From: Gilvimarinus agarilyticus
GTDB taxonomy: Bacteria; Pseudomonadota; Gammaproteobacteria; Pseudomonadales; Cellvibrionaceae
Assembly (NCBI RefSeq): GCF_000832015.1
Contig: NZ_JXCJ01000001.1
Location: 3,881,944-3,945,943 of the forward strand
Direction: 5' to 3'
DNA: 64,000 nt
Every line of letters begins with the position of its first letter. The first letter of the stretch is position 1. The translations under genes and the position numbers were made by a program. Shown in pieces: positions 44,321-52,386 of the stretch. The notes under the pieces are model-generated. The model worked only from the letters and a program-made list of their open reading frames with translations. It searched no databases and was not told the origin of the DNA.

Positions 44321-44920
44321 CTAAAGAAAGTAGTCGTTCTCGATACCTAACACATCCAACACATCCACCGCTGCCATACCGGCGCGGCGAGCCGCCTCTA
44401 ACCCCAGTTTGGCATCTTCAAACACCACACAGTGCTCGGGTGCCACGCCCATCAACCCGGCGCAACGCAAAAAGGTATCGGGCGCGGGCTTAGGCGCGGC
44501 CACCAAATCAGCTCCCACCACATGATCAATAAAGTGACTAATACCACACTGCTCAAGAATGCTGCTGGCTTCATCGGTATAGGCACCGGTGCCCACACTC
44601 ATGGGCTTTTTACCGTAATAGCGCTCGGCCAACTCGACCAAGGCGGTGGGCTTAACGTAATCGCTAATCTTTTCCCGTACCACGGCCTCTTTAAAGTCAT
44701 TCATCACGTCCAGCGACGCCTCGACCTTACAGTCAAAATGCTTAAGCAGTAGCTCGATGGTGCCTTTGGTGGGTACACCGGCCAGCGAACGCATTAGCGG
44801 CCGATCAATTGGGATGGCGAACTTATTTAGGGTTTCGGTCCAGGCCACTTCGTGCAACTGGCCACTATCTACCAAGGTGCCATCCATATCAAAGATGATG
44901 GCTTCATACTGATCGTACAA
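44321..44920 (-). CDS. HAD-superfamily phosphatase, YqaB/beta-phosphoglucomutase-like
   Basis: 199 residues with HAD motif I IIFDMDGTLVDSG, motif II SVGTGAY, the lysine in AAPKPAPDTFL and motif IV VVFEDAKLGLEAARRAGM. The length and the cap domain (residues about 20-85) resemble YqaB, a fructose-1-phosphate phosphatase, and beta-phosphoglucomutases. The start is TTG at 44920: an in-frame stop lies five codons upstream and the next ATG is inside motif I. It may dephosphorylate sugar phosphates that build up during pentose use. Confidence 0.82.
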   Translation of the reverse strand: MYDQYEAIIFDMDGTLVDSGQLHEVAWTETLNKFAIPIDRPLMRSLAGVPTKGTIELLLKHFDCKVEASLDVMNDFKEAVVREKISDYVKPTALVELAERYYGKKPMSVGTGAYTDEASSILEQCGISHFIDHVVGADLVAAPKPAPDTFLRCAGLMGVAPEHCVVFEDAKLGLEAARRAGMAAVDVLDVLGIENDYFL

Positions 44921-45149
44921 AGGAGTGCCTATTTAGGTTAGAGGTACGTGATTGGAAAACGCGGTAAGTCGTGCGACAAACCAAAAGAATATCACCCGCC
45001 TCTCTTTGGTTAAACCTAAAGCCGTGCGCTTTACCTTCCTTTAATAGCCGCGACCACCAGAGACTTGCATATCAAGCGAGCTGACTTACTATTAACAACA
45101 CCCCTCTGCACAAGGATTTACACCGGGCACTCGCCCAGGAGCTAAGGAT

Positions 45150-46508
45150 ATGAAACCACTGGTTATCATTCACGGCTGGAACGATGAGGCAAAATCATTT
45201 ACTGCCCTCGCCGACGCGCTGCGACAACACACCGGGCGCAAGGTCAAGCACATTTGGCTGGGCAATTACACCTCGCTGGATGACGACGTGCACATCAGTG
45301 ATTTGGGCGCAGCACTCACTCGCGCCTGGGCGGCCAGCCAGCTGCCCGACAAGCCAAAGTCAGTGGACGTTATCGTCCACTCCACCGGCGGCCTGATATT
45401 GCGCTACTGGATGGCCCAACACTACACAGCCGCTGGGCTCGCATCGCCTGTTAACAACCTAGTTATGTTGGCGCCTGCTAATTTTGGCTCGCCTCTGGCG
45501 CACAAAGGGCGCGCCTTTTACGGCCGGGTACTGAAAGGGTTTGGCTCTGACAAACCCCTTGAAACCGGCGAGCACATACTAAAAGCTCTGGAGGTAGCCA
45601 GCCCTTTTAGCTGGCAACTGGCCGAGGCCGACTTGCTCGGGCAAAGCGTTTTTACCCCCACCCGGGTGCGCACCACCGTTATTATTGGCAACAGCGGCTA
45701 CGACGGCATTAGCTCAATTGCCAACGAGCGCGGCTCCGATGGCACTATTTATCTCGCAGCGGCCAATTTAAACTGCGCAAAAATCGAGGCAGACTTTGCC
45801 AGCGACCCACAAAAGCCCACATTGCATTCCAGCCAAACGCCTGAGCGCGAATGTGCTTTTTTAGCGCTGGACAAGCACGACCACAGCTCGATCGCACTTA
45901 AAGACTTCCACCACAAAGGCAATGCCGAGCTTATCGATGCAATCGCCCAAGCTCTGGCCATTAGCAACGGCAACGATTACCAGAGCTGGGTTGATCAATG
46001 CAGAGCGCGCACCAAGGCATTAATGCAAAGCTACGCGAAACGCCGCGACGATTACAAACATGGCTATCAAAACACGGTGTTTCGGGTGCGGGATGATCAG
46101 GGCAACGAAGTGTGCGATTACGTTATCGAGTTTTACCAAAAAAGCCAGCGTGGTGTACTTAACAAAAAAACCCGTGAACTTAACGCTAAGGCCATCGCCA
46201 AGGTGCACGCCTACAAAGATAACCCGTCCTACCGAAGCTTTATGATTAACTGCACTCTATTGCACACACTGATTGACGAGAAGGGCGAGAACCTGCGCAT
46301 TAGCTTATCGGCTATTCCAGATTTACATCACGAGAAAACCCTGGCCGGCTACTGGAGCTTTCAGGATAAAGATATTGGTCATTTGGAGTTAAACCACGAA
46401 ACAATTAAAACACTGTTTGTGGCCAACCGAACCCTGCTGATCAACATCACCTTAAAGCGCGAAAACAAGCAGGAGCTACTGATGCTGCACGGCGCTGATC
46501 ACTGGTAA
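45150..46508 (+). CDS. alpha/beta hydrolase (lipase-like) with a C-terminal domain of unknown type
   Basis: 452 residues. The first roughly 270 are an alpha/beta hydrolase: PLVIIHGWNDEAKSF (oxyanion region), the nucleophile elbow VDVIVHSTGGLILRYW (HSTGG rather than GxSxG) and NLVMLAPANFGSP, as in lipase/PGAP1-like proteins. A catalytic histidine may be in KHDHSSIA. The C-terminal 170 residues (from about QSWVDQCRARTK) are not recognised and look beta-rich (NTVFRVRDDQGNEVCDYVIEF). No signal peptide. GCTAAGGA precedes the ATG. Substrate unknown; cytoplasmic esterase or exported effector are both possible. Confidence 0.7.
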   Translation: MKPLVIIHGWNDEAKSFTALADALRQHTGRKVKHIWLGNYTSLDDDVHISDLGAALTRAWAASQLPDKPKSVDVIVHSTGGLILRYWMAQHYTAAGLASPVNNLVMLAPANFGSPLAHKGRAFYGRVLKGFGSDKPLETGEHILKALEVASPFSWQLAEADLLGQSVFTPTRVRTTVIIGNSGYDGISSIANERGSDGTIYLAAANLNCAKIEADFASDPQKPTLHSSQTPERECAFLALDKHDHSSIALKDFHHKGNAELIDAIAQALAISNGNDYQSWVDQCRARTKALMQSYAKRRDDYKHGYQNTVFRVRDDQGNEVCDYVIEFYQKSQRGVLNKKTRELNAKAIAKVHAYKDNPSYRSFMINCTLLHTLIDEKGENLRISLSAIPDLHHEKTLAGYWSFQDKDIGHLELNHETIKTLFVANRTLLINITLKRENKQELLMLHGADHW

Positions 46509-46524
46509 ATCAATACACCAGATG

Positions 46525-46554
46525 CACCAAAGGCGCCGGGTGGCGCCTTTGGTG
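46525..46554. terminator. bidirectional terminator between convergent genes
   Basis: A perfect 13-bp stem CACCAAAGGCGCC / GGCGCCTTTGGTG with a 4-nt loop lies between the hydrolase and the ABC permease stop codons. Confidence 0.8.
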
Positions 46555-46606
46555 TTCGCTATTTAATACTTGCTTAGATAACAGCCGCCACAGAGCATGC
46601 ACCGAG

Positions 46607-47551
46607 TTAACGGCGCACCAAGAAGCGCTGCATAGCGATAAAAATAAACAACAACAAACCAATCACAATTTTGGTCCACCAACTGCTTAAGGTGCCATCA
46701 AACGAGATATAAGTTTGCACCACGCCCATGATCAGCACACCAAACAACGTGCCCACCACATAGCCGTAACCGCCGGTCAGCAAAGTGCCGCCAATCACCA
46801 CCGCGGCAATGGCATCCAGCTCGACACCAACGGCGGCCAGTGAATAACCCGAAAAGGTATAAAAGCTAAACACAATACCTGCCAGAGCGGCCAAGAATGA
46901 GCTTAAGGCGTATACCGCAATGGTGGTACGGGCAATAGGCACACCCATCAGCGCCGCCGAATGGGTATCGCCACCAAGGCCATACACCCGGCCACCAAAA
47001 CGGGTAAAGTTAGCCAGCATCACCGCCAGCACGAGCACCGTTAAGGCAATAATGGTCGAGCTTCCCAACCAGGCACCACCGGGCAACTCAAAGCCAAACA
47101 TAGCCACATCGTCGTAAAACTCGTGCATGATGGGAATGGACTCTTCACTGATCACCGAACTTAAGCCACGCGCAAAAAACATCCCCGCCAAGGTAACGAT
47201 AAAGGGCTGCAACTGATAGTAGTGAATAATAGCCCCCATCACCGCACCAAACAGCGTGCCTAACACCAGTACAACCGCAAAGGCCGGTAACGGGTGCCAG
47301 CCGGCCTCCAGCAACACACCGATAATAACGCCACTTAACGCAATGGTTGAGCCTACCGACAAATCAATACCGCCGGACAAGATAACAAAGGTCATACCGA
47401 TGGCGACGATTATCAAAAACGCGTTATCGGTAAATAGGTTCATAAATACGCGCAGCGTACCGAAGTTTTCAAACTGAATAGAGCCCGCTAAAAACAGCAG
47501 CGCAAACAATAAACTGGTAACGTACAGAGGCAAAAACTTTTTATGAAGCAT
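46607..47551 (-). CDS. sugar ABC transporter permease, YjfF-like
   Basis: 314 residues with 8 to 10 hydrophobic helices of the ribose/galactofuranose permease family. It carries ILSGGIDLSVGSTIALSG and DAIAAVVIGGTLLTGGYG, the usual conserved loops. It is the last of four genes in the order binding protein, ATPase, permease, permease, as in Escherichia coli ytfQRT-yjfF. It overlaps the preceding permease gene by 11 bp. Here the likely substrate is L-arabinose, perhaps in its furanose form. Confidence 0.88.
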   Translation of the reverse strand: MLHKKFLPLYVTSLLFALLFLAGSIQFENFGTLRVFMNLFTDNAFLIIVAIGMTFVILSGGIDLSVGSTIALSGVIIGVLLEAGWHPLPAFAVVLVLGTLFGAVMGAIIHYYQLQPFIVTLAGMFFARGLSSVISEESIPIMHEFYDDVAMFGFELPGGAWLGSSTIIALTVLVLAVMLANFTRFGGRVYGLGGDTHSAALMGVPIARTTIAVYALSSFLAALAGIVFSFYTFSGYSLAAVGVELDAIAAVVIGGTLLTGGYGYVVGTLFGVLIMGVVQTYISFDGTLSSWWTKIVIGLLLFIFIAMQRFLVRR

Positions 47552-48557
47552 GCTTAGGCCCCCGCTTTTTTTTCAGGCGCGCCACTTGACGATGAAACTC
47601 AGGGGACTGCAACAACAGGATAATAACAATCGCGGCCGCCTTGATCAGCAAGTTAAACTTAGGCGGTACACCACTTAAAATAATAGTAATGGTCAGCGTT
47701 TGGATAATCAGCGCACCGATAATCGACAAAAATACCGAAAAGCGCCCACCCATTAACGACGCACCGCCAATCACCACCGCCAAAATTGCATCCAACTCTA
47801 ACCACAGACCGGCGTTGTTGGCGTCACTGCCACCGATGTCGGCCGCCGCAATCATGCCCGCCAACGCGGCACACAGGCCCGAGACGCAATAGACCATCAA
47901 TTTAATTAACTTGTCATTGATGCCAATGTGGTGACTGGCGCTAGCGTTGGCACCCACACCCTCCACAAACATACCTAACGCCGTGCGGCGCATTAACAGC
48001 TGCACTAACACAAAAGCAATAACCACCAAAACAATGGGAAAAGGTAAACCGAAGAAATAGCCAACACCGAGAAACTCAAACGCATCGTGGTGGAAGGTCA
48101 CAATTTGTCCCGAGTTAATCAGCTGCGCAATACCCCTGCCTGCCACCATAAGAATCAAAGTGGCGACGATAGGCTGAATGCCAAAGTACCCCACCAAAAA
48201 GCCGTTGACGAAACCGGCCGCAACGCCGGCGAGCAGGCCACCACCGACAACCAGGGCAATATTATCCACGCCACTGACAATCAAGCCCGCACTCACCGCA
48301 CCGGCAATAGCCATCACCGAGCCGACCGACAAATCAATGCCACCGGTGGCAATCACCAGAGTCATACCGATTGCCAGCAAAGCCACAGGCGCGGCGCGAT
48401 TCATCACATCAATTAAGCTGCCGTAAAGGCGACCGTCTTTGATCTCGACGCTGAAAAACTCTGGTGCGATAAGCACGTTTGCCAACAGCAGTACTGCAAG
48501 GCCCAGTAACGGCCATATGCTGCGCCGCACCAGCGGCGATAAATCTTTATAACCCAT
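47541..48557 (-). CDS. sugar ABC transporter permease, YtfT-like
   Basis: 338 residues, multispanning, with VIATGGIDLSVGSVMAIAG, NGFLVGYFGIQPIVATLIL and DAILAVVIGGASLMGG. These match the permease family of the ribose type and particularly YtfT by position. It forms the channel with the YjfF-like partner. It lies 13 bp behind the ATPase gene. Confidence 0.88.
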   Translation of the reverse strand: MGYKDLSPLVRRSIWPLLGLAVLLLANVLIAPEFFSVEIKDGRLYGSLIDVMNRAAPVALLAIGMTLVIATGGIDLSVGSVMAIAGAVSAGLIVSGVDNIALVVGGGLLAGVAAGFVNGFLVGYFGIQPIVATLILMVAGRGIAQLINSGQIVTFHHDAFEFLGVGYFFGLPFPIVLVVIAFVLVQLLMRRTALGMFVEGVGANASASHHIGINDKLIKLMVYCVSGLCAALAGMIAAADIGGSDANNAGLWLELDAILAVVIGGASLMGGRFSVFLSIIGALIIQTLTITIILSGVPPKFNLLIKAAAIVIILLLQSPEFHRQVARLKKKRGPKHAS

Positions 48558-48570
48558 GAGAAAACCTAAC

Positions 48571-50070
48571 TTATTGGCCCGCGATGGCCTGCATAATGTT
48601 TTGCTGAGAGATGTCGCTACCGCTCACCTCAGCCACCTTGCGCCGATCGCGCATCACCACAACCTTATCGGCAAATTCAACCAGCTCTTCGAGCTCCGAG
48701 CTGGCCACCAACAAACCCAACCCGTCTTCACACAACTTGCGAATCAGCTGAATAATCTCGGCGTGAGCGCCGACATCAATACCCCGGGTAGGCTCATCGA
48801 GCAATAACAAGTGTGGCTCGGACGCCAACCAGCGCGCCAGAATCACTTTTTGTTGGTTGCCGCCGCTCAATTGGTTAATTGGCTTTTCGATATCGCTGGT
48901 GGCAATTCTTAACGCTTTAACGTAGTGCTCGGCCAACTCGCGTTGCTTTTTCATGGGAATATAACGCCACCAGCCACGCTTGTTTTGCAGCGCCATAATC
49001 ATGTTTTCACGAATCGACATGGGGCCAAAAATGCCATCGCGTTTACGGTCTTCCGGGCACAACCCCATACCGGCCAAAACGGCCTGCCGGGTATTGGTAA
49101 ACTTGATCGGGTTACCCGACAATTTCACCTCACCCTCTTTGACCGCGTCCAGGCCAAACACCAAGCGACACAGCTCGGTTCGCCCAGAACCCAGCAAACC
49201 CGCCAAGCCAACCACCTGGCCGGCGCAGACCGAAACGTTCAGCGGTTGTAGAACATCGCTTGAGGCCGAGTGAACCTCCAACAACTTTTCGCGGTTTTGC
49301 TCTTCGGCGTGATCAACTTTTTCGTGCACGGCTTTCTCTAACTCTTTACCCAGCATATGGCTAACCAACTGCTGTTGAGTCAAGGTGGCGGCATCGTACT
49401 CGCCCACCAAAGTGCCGTTACGCAAAATCGTAATCCGGTCGCACACGGCGTACACCTGATCGAGAAAGTGCGTCACAAAAACAATACCGATGCCTTTATC
49501 GCGCAGCTCGCGCATAATATTAAACAGCGAGGCCACTTCATCGGCATCCAGGCTCGCCGTGGGCTCATCCAGAATCAGCACTTTGGCTGACATCGCCACG
49601 CCCCGGGCAATCGCAATAAGTTGCTGAATCGCTACCGAGTAAGTGGTTAACGGGGCTGTAACATCGATATCCAGGTCGTACCCGGCCAACAGTTCGCGGG
49701 CATCGCGGTTCATTTTGCGCCAGTGAATTAAGCCAAAGCGCATAGGCTCGCGCCCCAGATACAGGTTTTGCGCGACACTCAGGTTAGGCAGCAAATTTAC
49801 CTCTTGGTAAACCGTGCTGATGCCCAGGTTTTGCGCCTCGCCCGTATTAGCGGGTGAGATCTCGTCGTCGGCCAGAACAATTTGGCCACCGTCACGGCGA
49901 TAGACACCAGTCATGACTTTAATCAGGGTGGATTTCCCCGCGCCGTTCTCACCCAAAAGCGCGTGAATCTCGCCTTTGCGCAGGGTAAAATCCACCCCAT
50001 TCAGCGCCTTAACACCGGGGAAGACTTTGTCCACGCCCCGCAGCGCCAGAAGGGTATTATCAGTAGTCAT
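48571..50070 (-). CDS. sugar ABC transporter ATPase with two ABC domains, YtfR-like
   Basis: 499 residues with tandem ABC domains. The first has Walker A GENGAGKSTLIKVMTG and Walker B VLILDEPTASLD. The second has a degenerate Walker A GLLGSGRTELCRLVFG, signature LSGGNQQKVILARWLA and Walker B LLLLDEPTRGID. This double-domain form is typical of pentose/hexose importers (RbsA, AraG, YtfR). A GC-rich hairpin separates it from the binding-protein gene. Confidence 0.92.
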   Translation of the reverse strand: MTTDNTLLALRGVDKVFPGVKALNGVDFTLRKGEIHALLGENGAGKSTLIKVMTGVYRRDGGQIVLADDEISPANTGEAQNLGISTVYQEVNLLPNLSVAQNLYLGREPMRFGLIHWRKMNRDARELLAGYDLDIDVTAPLTTYSVAIQQLIAIARGVAMSAKVLILDEPTASLDADEVASLFNIMRELRDKGIGIVFVTHFLDQVYAVCDRITILRNGTLVGEYDAATLTQQQLVSHMLGKELEKAVHEKVDHAEEQNREKLLEVHSASSDVLQPLNVSVCAGQVVGLAGLLGSGRTELCRLVFGLDAVKEGEVKLSGNPIKFTNTRQAVLAGMGLCPEDRKRDGIFGPMSIRENMIMALQNKRGWWRYIPMKKQRELAEHYVKALRIATSDIEKPINQLSGGNQQKVILARWLASEPHLLLLDEPTRGIDVGAHAEIIQLIRKLCEDGLGLLVASSELEELVEFADKVVVMRDRRKVAEVSGSDISQQNIMQAIAGQ

Positions 50071-50085
50071 AGAATCATCCGCGAA

Positions 50086-50108
50086 ACCGGCGCCGTGGAG
50101 GCGCCGGT
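50086..50108. other. intercistronic hairpin between binding protein and ATPase genes
   Basis: A perfect 9-bp stem ACCGGCGCC / GGCGCCGGT with a 5-nt loop. It has no strong U-run on the minus strand. Such hairpins often stabilise the upstream binding-protein mRNA so that it is made in excess. Confidence 0.6.
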
Positions 50109-50119
50109 GCTGTTTTTTA

Positions 50120-51064
50120 TTAATTAGATTTACGTACTTCGTACTCGGCCTGGTAGTTTTCTTGAGTAAAAATGCGGCCGTCCATCACCATCCATTTTTC
50201 AAAATCCCGTTTTCCATCCAGGTAAGATTCAATCACATCAAACGCCGGGCCACCCATATGAGGACTCATCTCGATAGTGGCATTAACCTCGCCGGCCGCC
50301 AGCGCCGGGAACATATCATCAACGGCGTCAACCGACACCACCAGAATATCTTCCCCAGGTTTTAGGCCCGCCTCTTTGATAGCCTGAATCGCGCCCAGAG
50401 CCATCTCGTCATTGTGCGACCACAACGCGCAGACCTGCTTGCCACCACCCTCAGCTTTAAGAATACTCTCCATCACCTCTTTGCCTTTGGCACGGGTAAA
50501 CTCGGCGGTTTGCGAGCGAATGATTTTGGCTTCCGGGTGCTCGCCAATCACCTCATTAAAGCCTTCCATACGGCCGATCGCCGCGCTTGAACCCACAGTC
50601 CCCTGCAGCTCCACGATATCGCAGTCACCGTCGGTGGCACCCATTAACCAGTTGGCCGCCTTGCGGCCCTCGTCGGTAAAGTCCGGGGCTATGCGGGTAA
50701 CGTACAAACGGCCATCTTCAACCGCTACGTTACGGTCGACGATAACCACCGGGATACGCGCGCGACGCGCCTCCATCAACACGGGACGCCAACCGGTTTC
50801 CACCACAGGGGCGATCACAATGGCATCGACGCCCTGAGCAATAAAGCTGCGCACTGCTTTGATTTGGTTTTCCTGCTTTTGTTGAGCATCGGAGAACTTC
50901 AGATCGATACCGCGTTTTTCCGCCTCAGCTTTTACCGACTCCGAGAAGGTAGTACGCCATCCGCTCTCCGAGCCCACCTGAGAAAAGCCCACGGTTAACG
51001 CCGAGGCCACTTGAGAAGCACCCAGCAAAGACGCGAACGCCAGGCCTATTAATTTCTTATTCAT
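50120..51064 (-). CDS. periplasmic sugar-binding protein, YtfQ-like
   Basis: 314 residues with a signal peptide (FASLLGASQVASA). It resembles Escherichia coli YtfQ closely in LTVGFSQVGSESGWR, QQKQENQIKAVRSFIAQGVDA, VVELQGTVGSSAAI and AIQAIKEAGLKPGEDIL. YtfQ binds galactofuranose; given neighbours and the shared operator, L-arabinose (arabinofuranose) is the likely ligand here. First gene of the importer operon, with TATTATAATA about 57 bp upstream. Confidence 0.9.
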   Translation of the reverse strand: MNKKLIGLAFASLLGASQVASALTVGFSQVGSESGWRTTFSESVKAEAEKRGIDLKFSDAQQKQENQIKAVRSFIAQGVDAIVIAPVVETGWRPVLMEARRARIPVVIVDRNVAVEDGRLYVTRIAPDFTDEGRKAANWLMGATDGDCDIVELQGTVGSSAAIGRMEGFNEVIGEHPEAKIIRSQTAEFTRAKGKEVMESILKAEGGGKQVCALWSHNDEMALGAIQAIKEAGLKPGEDILVVSVDAVDDMFPALAAGEVNATIEMSPHMGGPAFDVIESYLDGKRDFEKWMVMDGRIFTQENYQAEYEVRKSN

Positions 51065-51119
51065 ATCTGCCTCTTCTGTCTATTGTATTTATTGAGCAAA
51101 GTATCGCATTGAGATAATT

Positions 51120-51131
51120 GTATTATAATAC
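51120..51131. promoter_or_regulatory. arabinose-regulon operator candidate before the ABC importer
   Basis: GTATTATAATAC is a perfect 12-bp palindrome whose 10-bp core is identical to those at 30204 and 43554. It lies about 57 bp upstream of the binding-protein start. Confidence 0.55.
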
Positions 51132-51231
51132 GTCATTACCTGCAATCCCGACCAATAACCAAGAAAAATGCTCACGAAATCATCAACTTGGAGAATTACA
51201 CTATTTTTTTACATTTTTCTCAGATCAAACA

Positions 51232-51260
51232 TTGACAAGCATTTAGGCGAACCGTATAGT
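51232..51260 (+). promoter_or_regulatory. sigma-70 promoter of the tRNA-Leu unit
   Basis: A perfect -35 TTGACA (51232-51237) and -10 TATAGT (51255-51260) are separated by 17 bp. The GC-rich GCGCC after the -10 is the discriminator type of stringently controlled stable-RNA promoters. Transcription would cover the tRNA fragment and the complete tRNA-Leu. Confidence 0.88.
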
Positions 51261-51296
51261 GCGCCTCCTTAGCTTTTGACCCGCTTCAAAAGCACT

Positions 51297-51320
51297 GCCC
51301 AGGTGGTGAAATTGGTAGAC
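51297..51320 (+). pseudogene. tRNA-Leu 5' fragment joined to unrelated structured sequence
   Basis: The 24 nt from 51297 are identical to the first 24 nt of the intact tRNA-Leu at 51440 (acceptor strand, D arm), exactly 143 bp upstream. After 51320 the sequence departs: it has two GATGTAC copies 9 bp apart and GTCAC/GTGAC arms, and no anticodon or T arm can be formed. It appears to be a truncated tRNA copy within the same transcript. Confidence 0.7.
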
Positions 51321-51439
51321 GATGTACAGGATGTACGAGTGTCACGAAAAGCAGGACGCAGTAAGTGACCACGCGTAGCGTGTCGGCAAGACCGCTCACA
51401 GCGCGAAACCAATCGGGCTTAAAACACCGCTAACCATCT

Positions 51440-51526
51440 GCCCAGGTGGTGAAATTGGTAGACACGCTAGCTTCAGGTGCTAGTGGCCTCACGGCCGTGG
51501 AGGTTCAAGTCCTCTCCTGGGCACCA
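51440..51526 (+). tRNA. tRNA-Leu(CAG)
   Basis: 87 nt including the encoded CCA end. The acceptor stem GCCCAGG / CCTGGGC is perfect. The anticodon stem is CTAGC/GCTAG with loop TTCAGGT, giving anticodon CAG. A long variable arm (GGCCTCACGGCC region) and the T loop GTTCAAGTC follow, as expected for tRNA-Leu, which reads CUG codons. A terminator follows within 10 bp. Confidence 0.97.
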
Positions 51527-51532
51527 TACATT

Positions 51533-51562
51533 AAAAGCCTCGATCTTTGATCGGGGCTTTTT
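51533..51562 (+). terminator. intrinsic terminator of the tRNA-Leu unit
   Basis: AAAAGCCTCGATC and GATCGGGGCTTTT pair through 13 bp with one G-T pair and a TTT loop, followed by more T residues. Confidence 0.88.
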
Positions 51563-51642
51563 TGTATGTGCCCTAACCGCAGCGAACCAGCATAGCTGGC
51601 ACGCGCTTGGCCGCACACAAAACAGCGCCTTGTAAACGCTTA

Positions 51643-51701
51643 CCTCACCCTCCCCTTGGCACCATATCCAAAAAGGCTGAATTCTCAGGTTCGGCCTTTT
51701 T
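51643..51701 (+). pseudogene. probable tRNA 3'-end remnant with its own terminator
   Basis: The stretch CTCCCCTTGGCACCATA (to about 51666) looks like the acceptor 3' strand and CCA end of a leucine-type tRNA, but no matching 5' half is present just upstream. It is followed at 51670-51701 by a hairpin (AAAAAGGCTGAA with TTCGGCCTTTTT) ending in T residues. This suggests decay of a former second tRNA in the unit. Confidence 0.45.
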
Positions 51702-51849
51702 TATTACTCAGAGGCCAGCCTTACGCGCCGTCATGGGCTATCGTCCTTGATCACTGCCTGGCGCCCACTGAGCCTCCCGGCCCTCGCGTTAAGCTTGTGT
51801 GCATTTACCTTGTATCAACCCAACCAGGTGTTAAGCATTAATCCACAAA

Positions 51850-51877
51850 AAAGCCCCAACCAAATGGCCGGGGCTTT
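51850..51877 (-). terminator. intrinsic terminator after azurin
   Basis: AAAGCCCC and GGGGCTTT form the stem; on the minus strand it ends in six U residues. It closes the iron-uptake/azurin operon. Confidence 0.83.
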
Positions 51878-51902
51878 GCGCTAACGATAGCAATGTACCG
51901 AA

Positions 51903-52355
51903 TTATTCCACAGTAACGGTGCCCTTCATCAAGGCATAGTGGCCGGCGAAAGAACAGAAGAAGCTGTAATCACCGCCCACCTCAAGCACAGATGGGTCGA
52001 AGGTGACTGAGGTGGTCTCACCCGCACCGATAATTTTGGTGTGGGCAATCACTCGCTCGTCACCGGGCTTGATGTAGTCGTTGTCCAGGCCTGCGCTCAT
52101 GCCGTCCATCGCGACGCCTTGCAGATCGGATGTTTTTGACAGCACCCAGTTGTGACCCATGACATTTTTAGCCATGTTGCCGGAGTGCGTCAGGTTAACG
52201 GTGTACTCTTCGCAGGAGGATGGAATGGTCATAGCGTCTGTATCAAAACGCATTTGGTCTGTACTGTCGATGGTAATCGAGCACTCCTCGGCCTGAACCG
52301 CTGAGCCTATCAGTGCCAGAAAACCAATTGAAAACACTTGTTTTACCGCGTTCAT
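51903..52355 (-). CDS. azu: azurin (type I blue copper protein)
   Basis: 150 residues with a signal peptide (ALIGSAVQA). Copper ligands are recognisable: the first histidine in VMGHNWVLS and the [12 protein letters not shown] cluster (Cys, His and axial Met). The N-terminal [15 protein letters not shown] is typical azurin. It carries electrons in the periplasm. AAAGGAGAAG precedes the ATG, only 31 bp after the fbpC stop, with no terminator between; a terminator follows azurin. It is therefore probably the last gene of the ferric-uptake operon. Confidence 0.93.
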   Translation of the reverse strand: MNAVKQVFSIGFLALIGSAVQAEECSITIDSTDQMRFDTDAMTIPSSCEEYTVNLTHSGNMAKNVMGHNWVLSKTSDLQGVAMDGMSAGLDNDYIKPGDERVIAHTKIIGAGETTSVTFDPSVLEVGGDYSFFCSFAGHYALMKGTVTVE

Positions 52356-52386
52356 AAACTTCTCCTTTAAGGATTAGGAAGCAATG

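Noticed and set aside
51297..51430. A second complete tRNA-Leu
   Set aside because: Only the first 24 nt match; no anticodon stem, T arm or 3' acceptor strand can be built from the following sequence.
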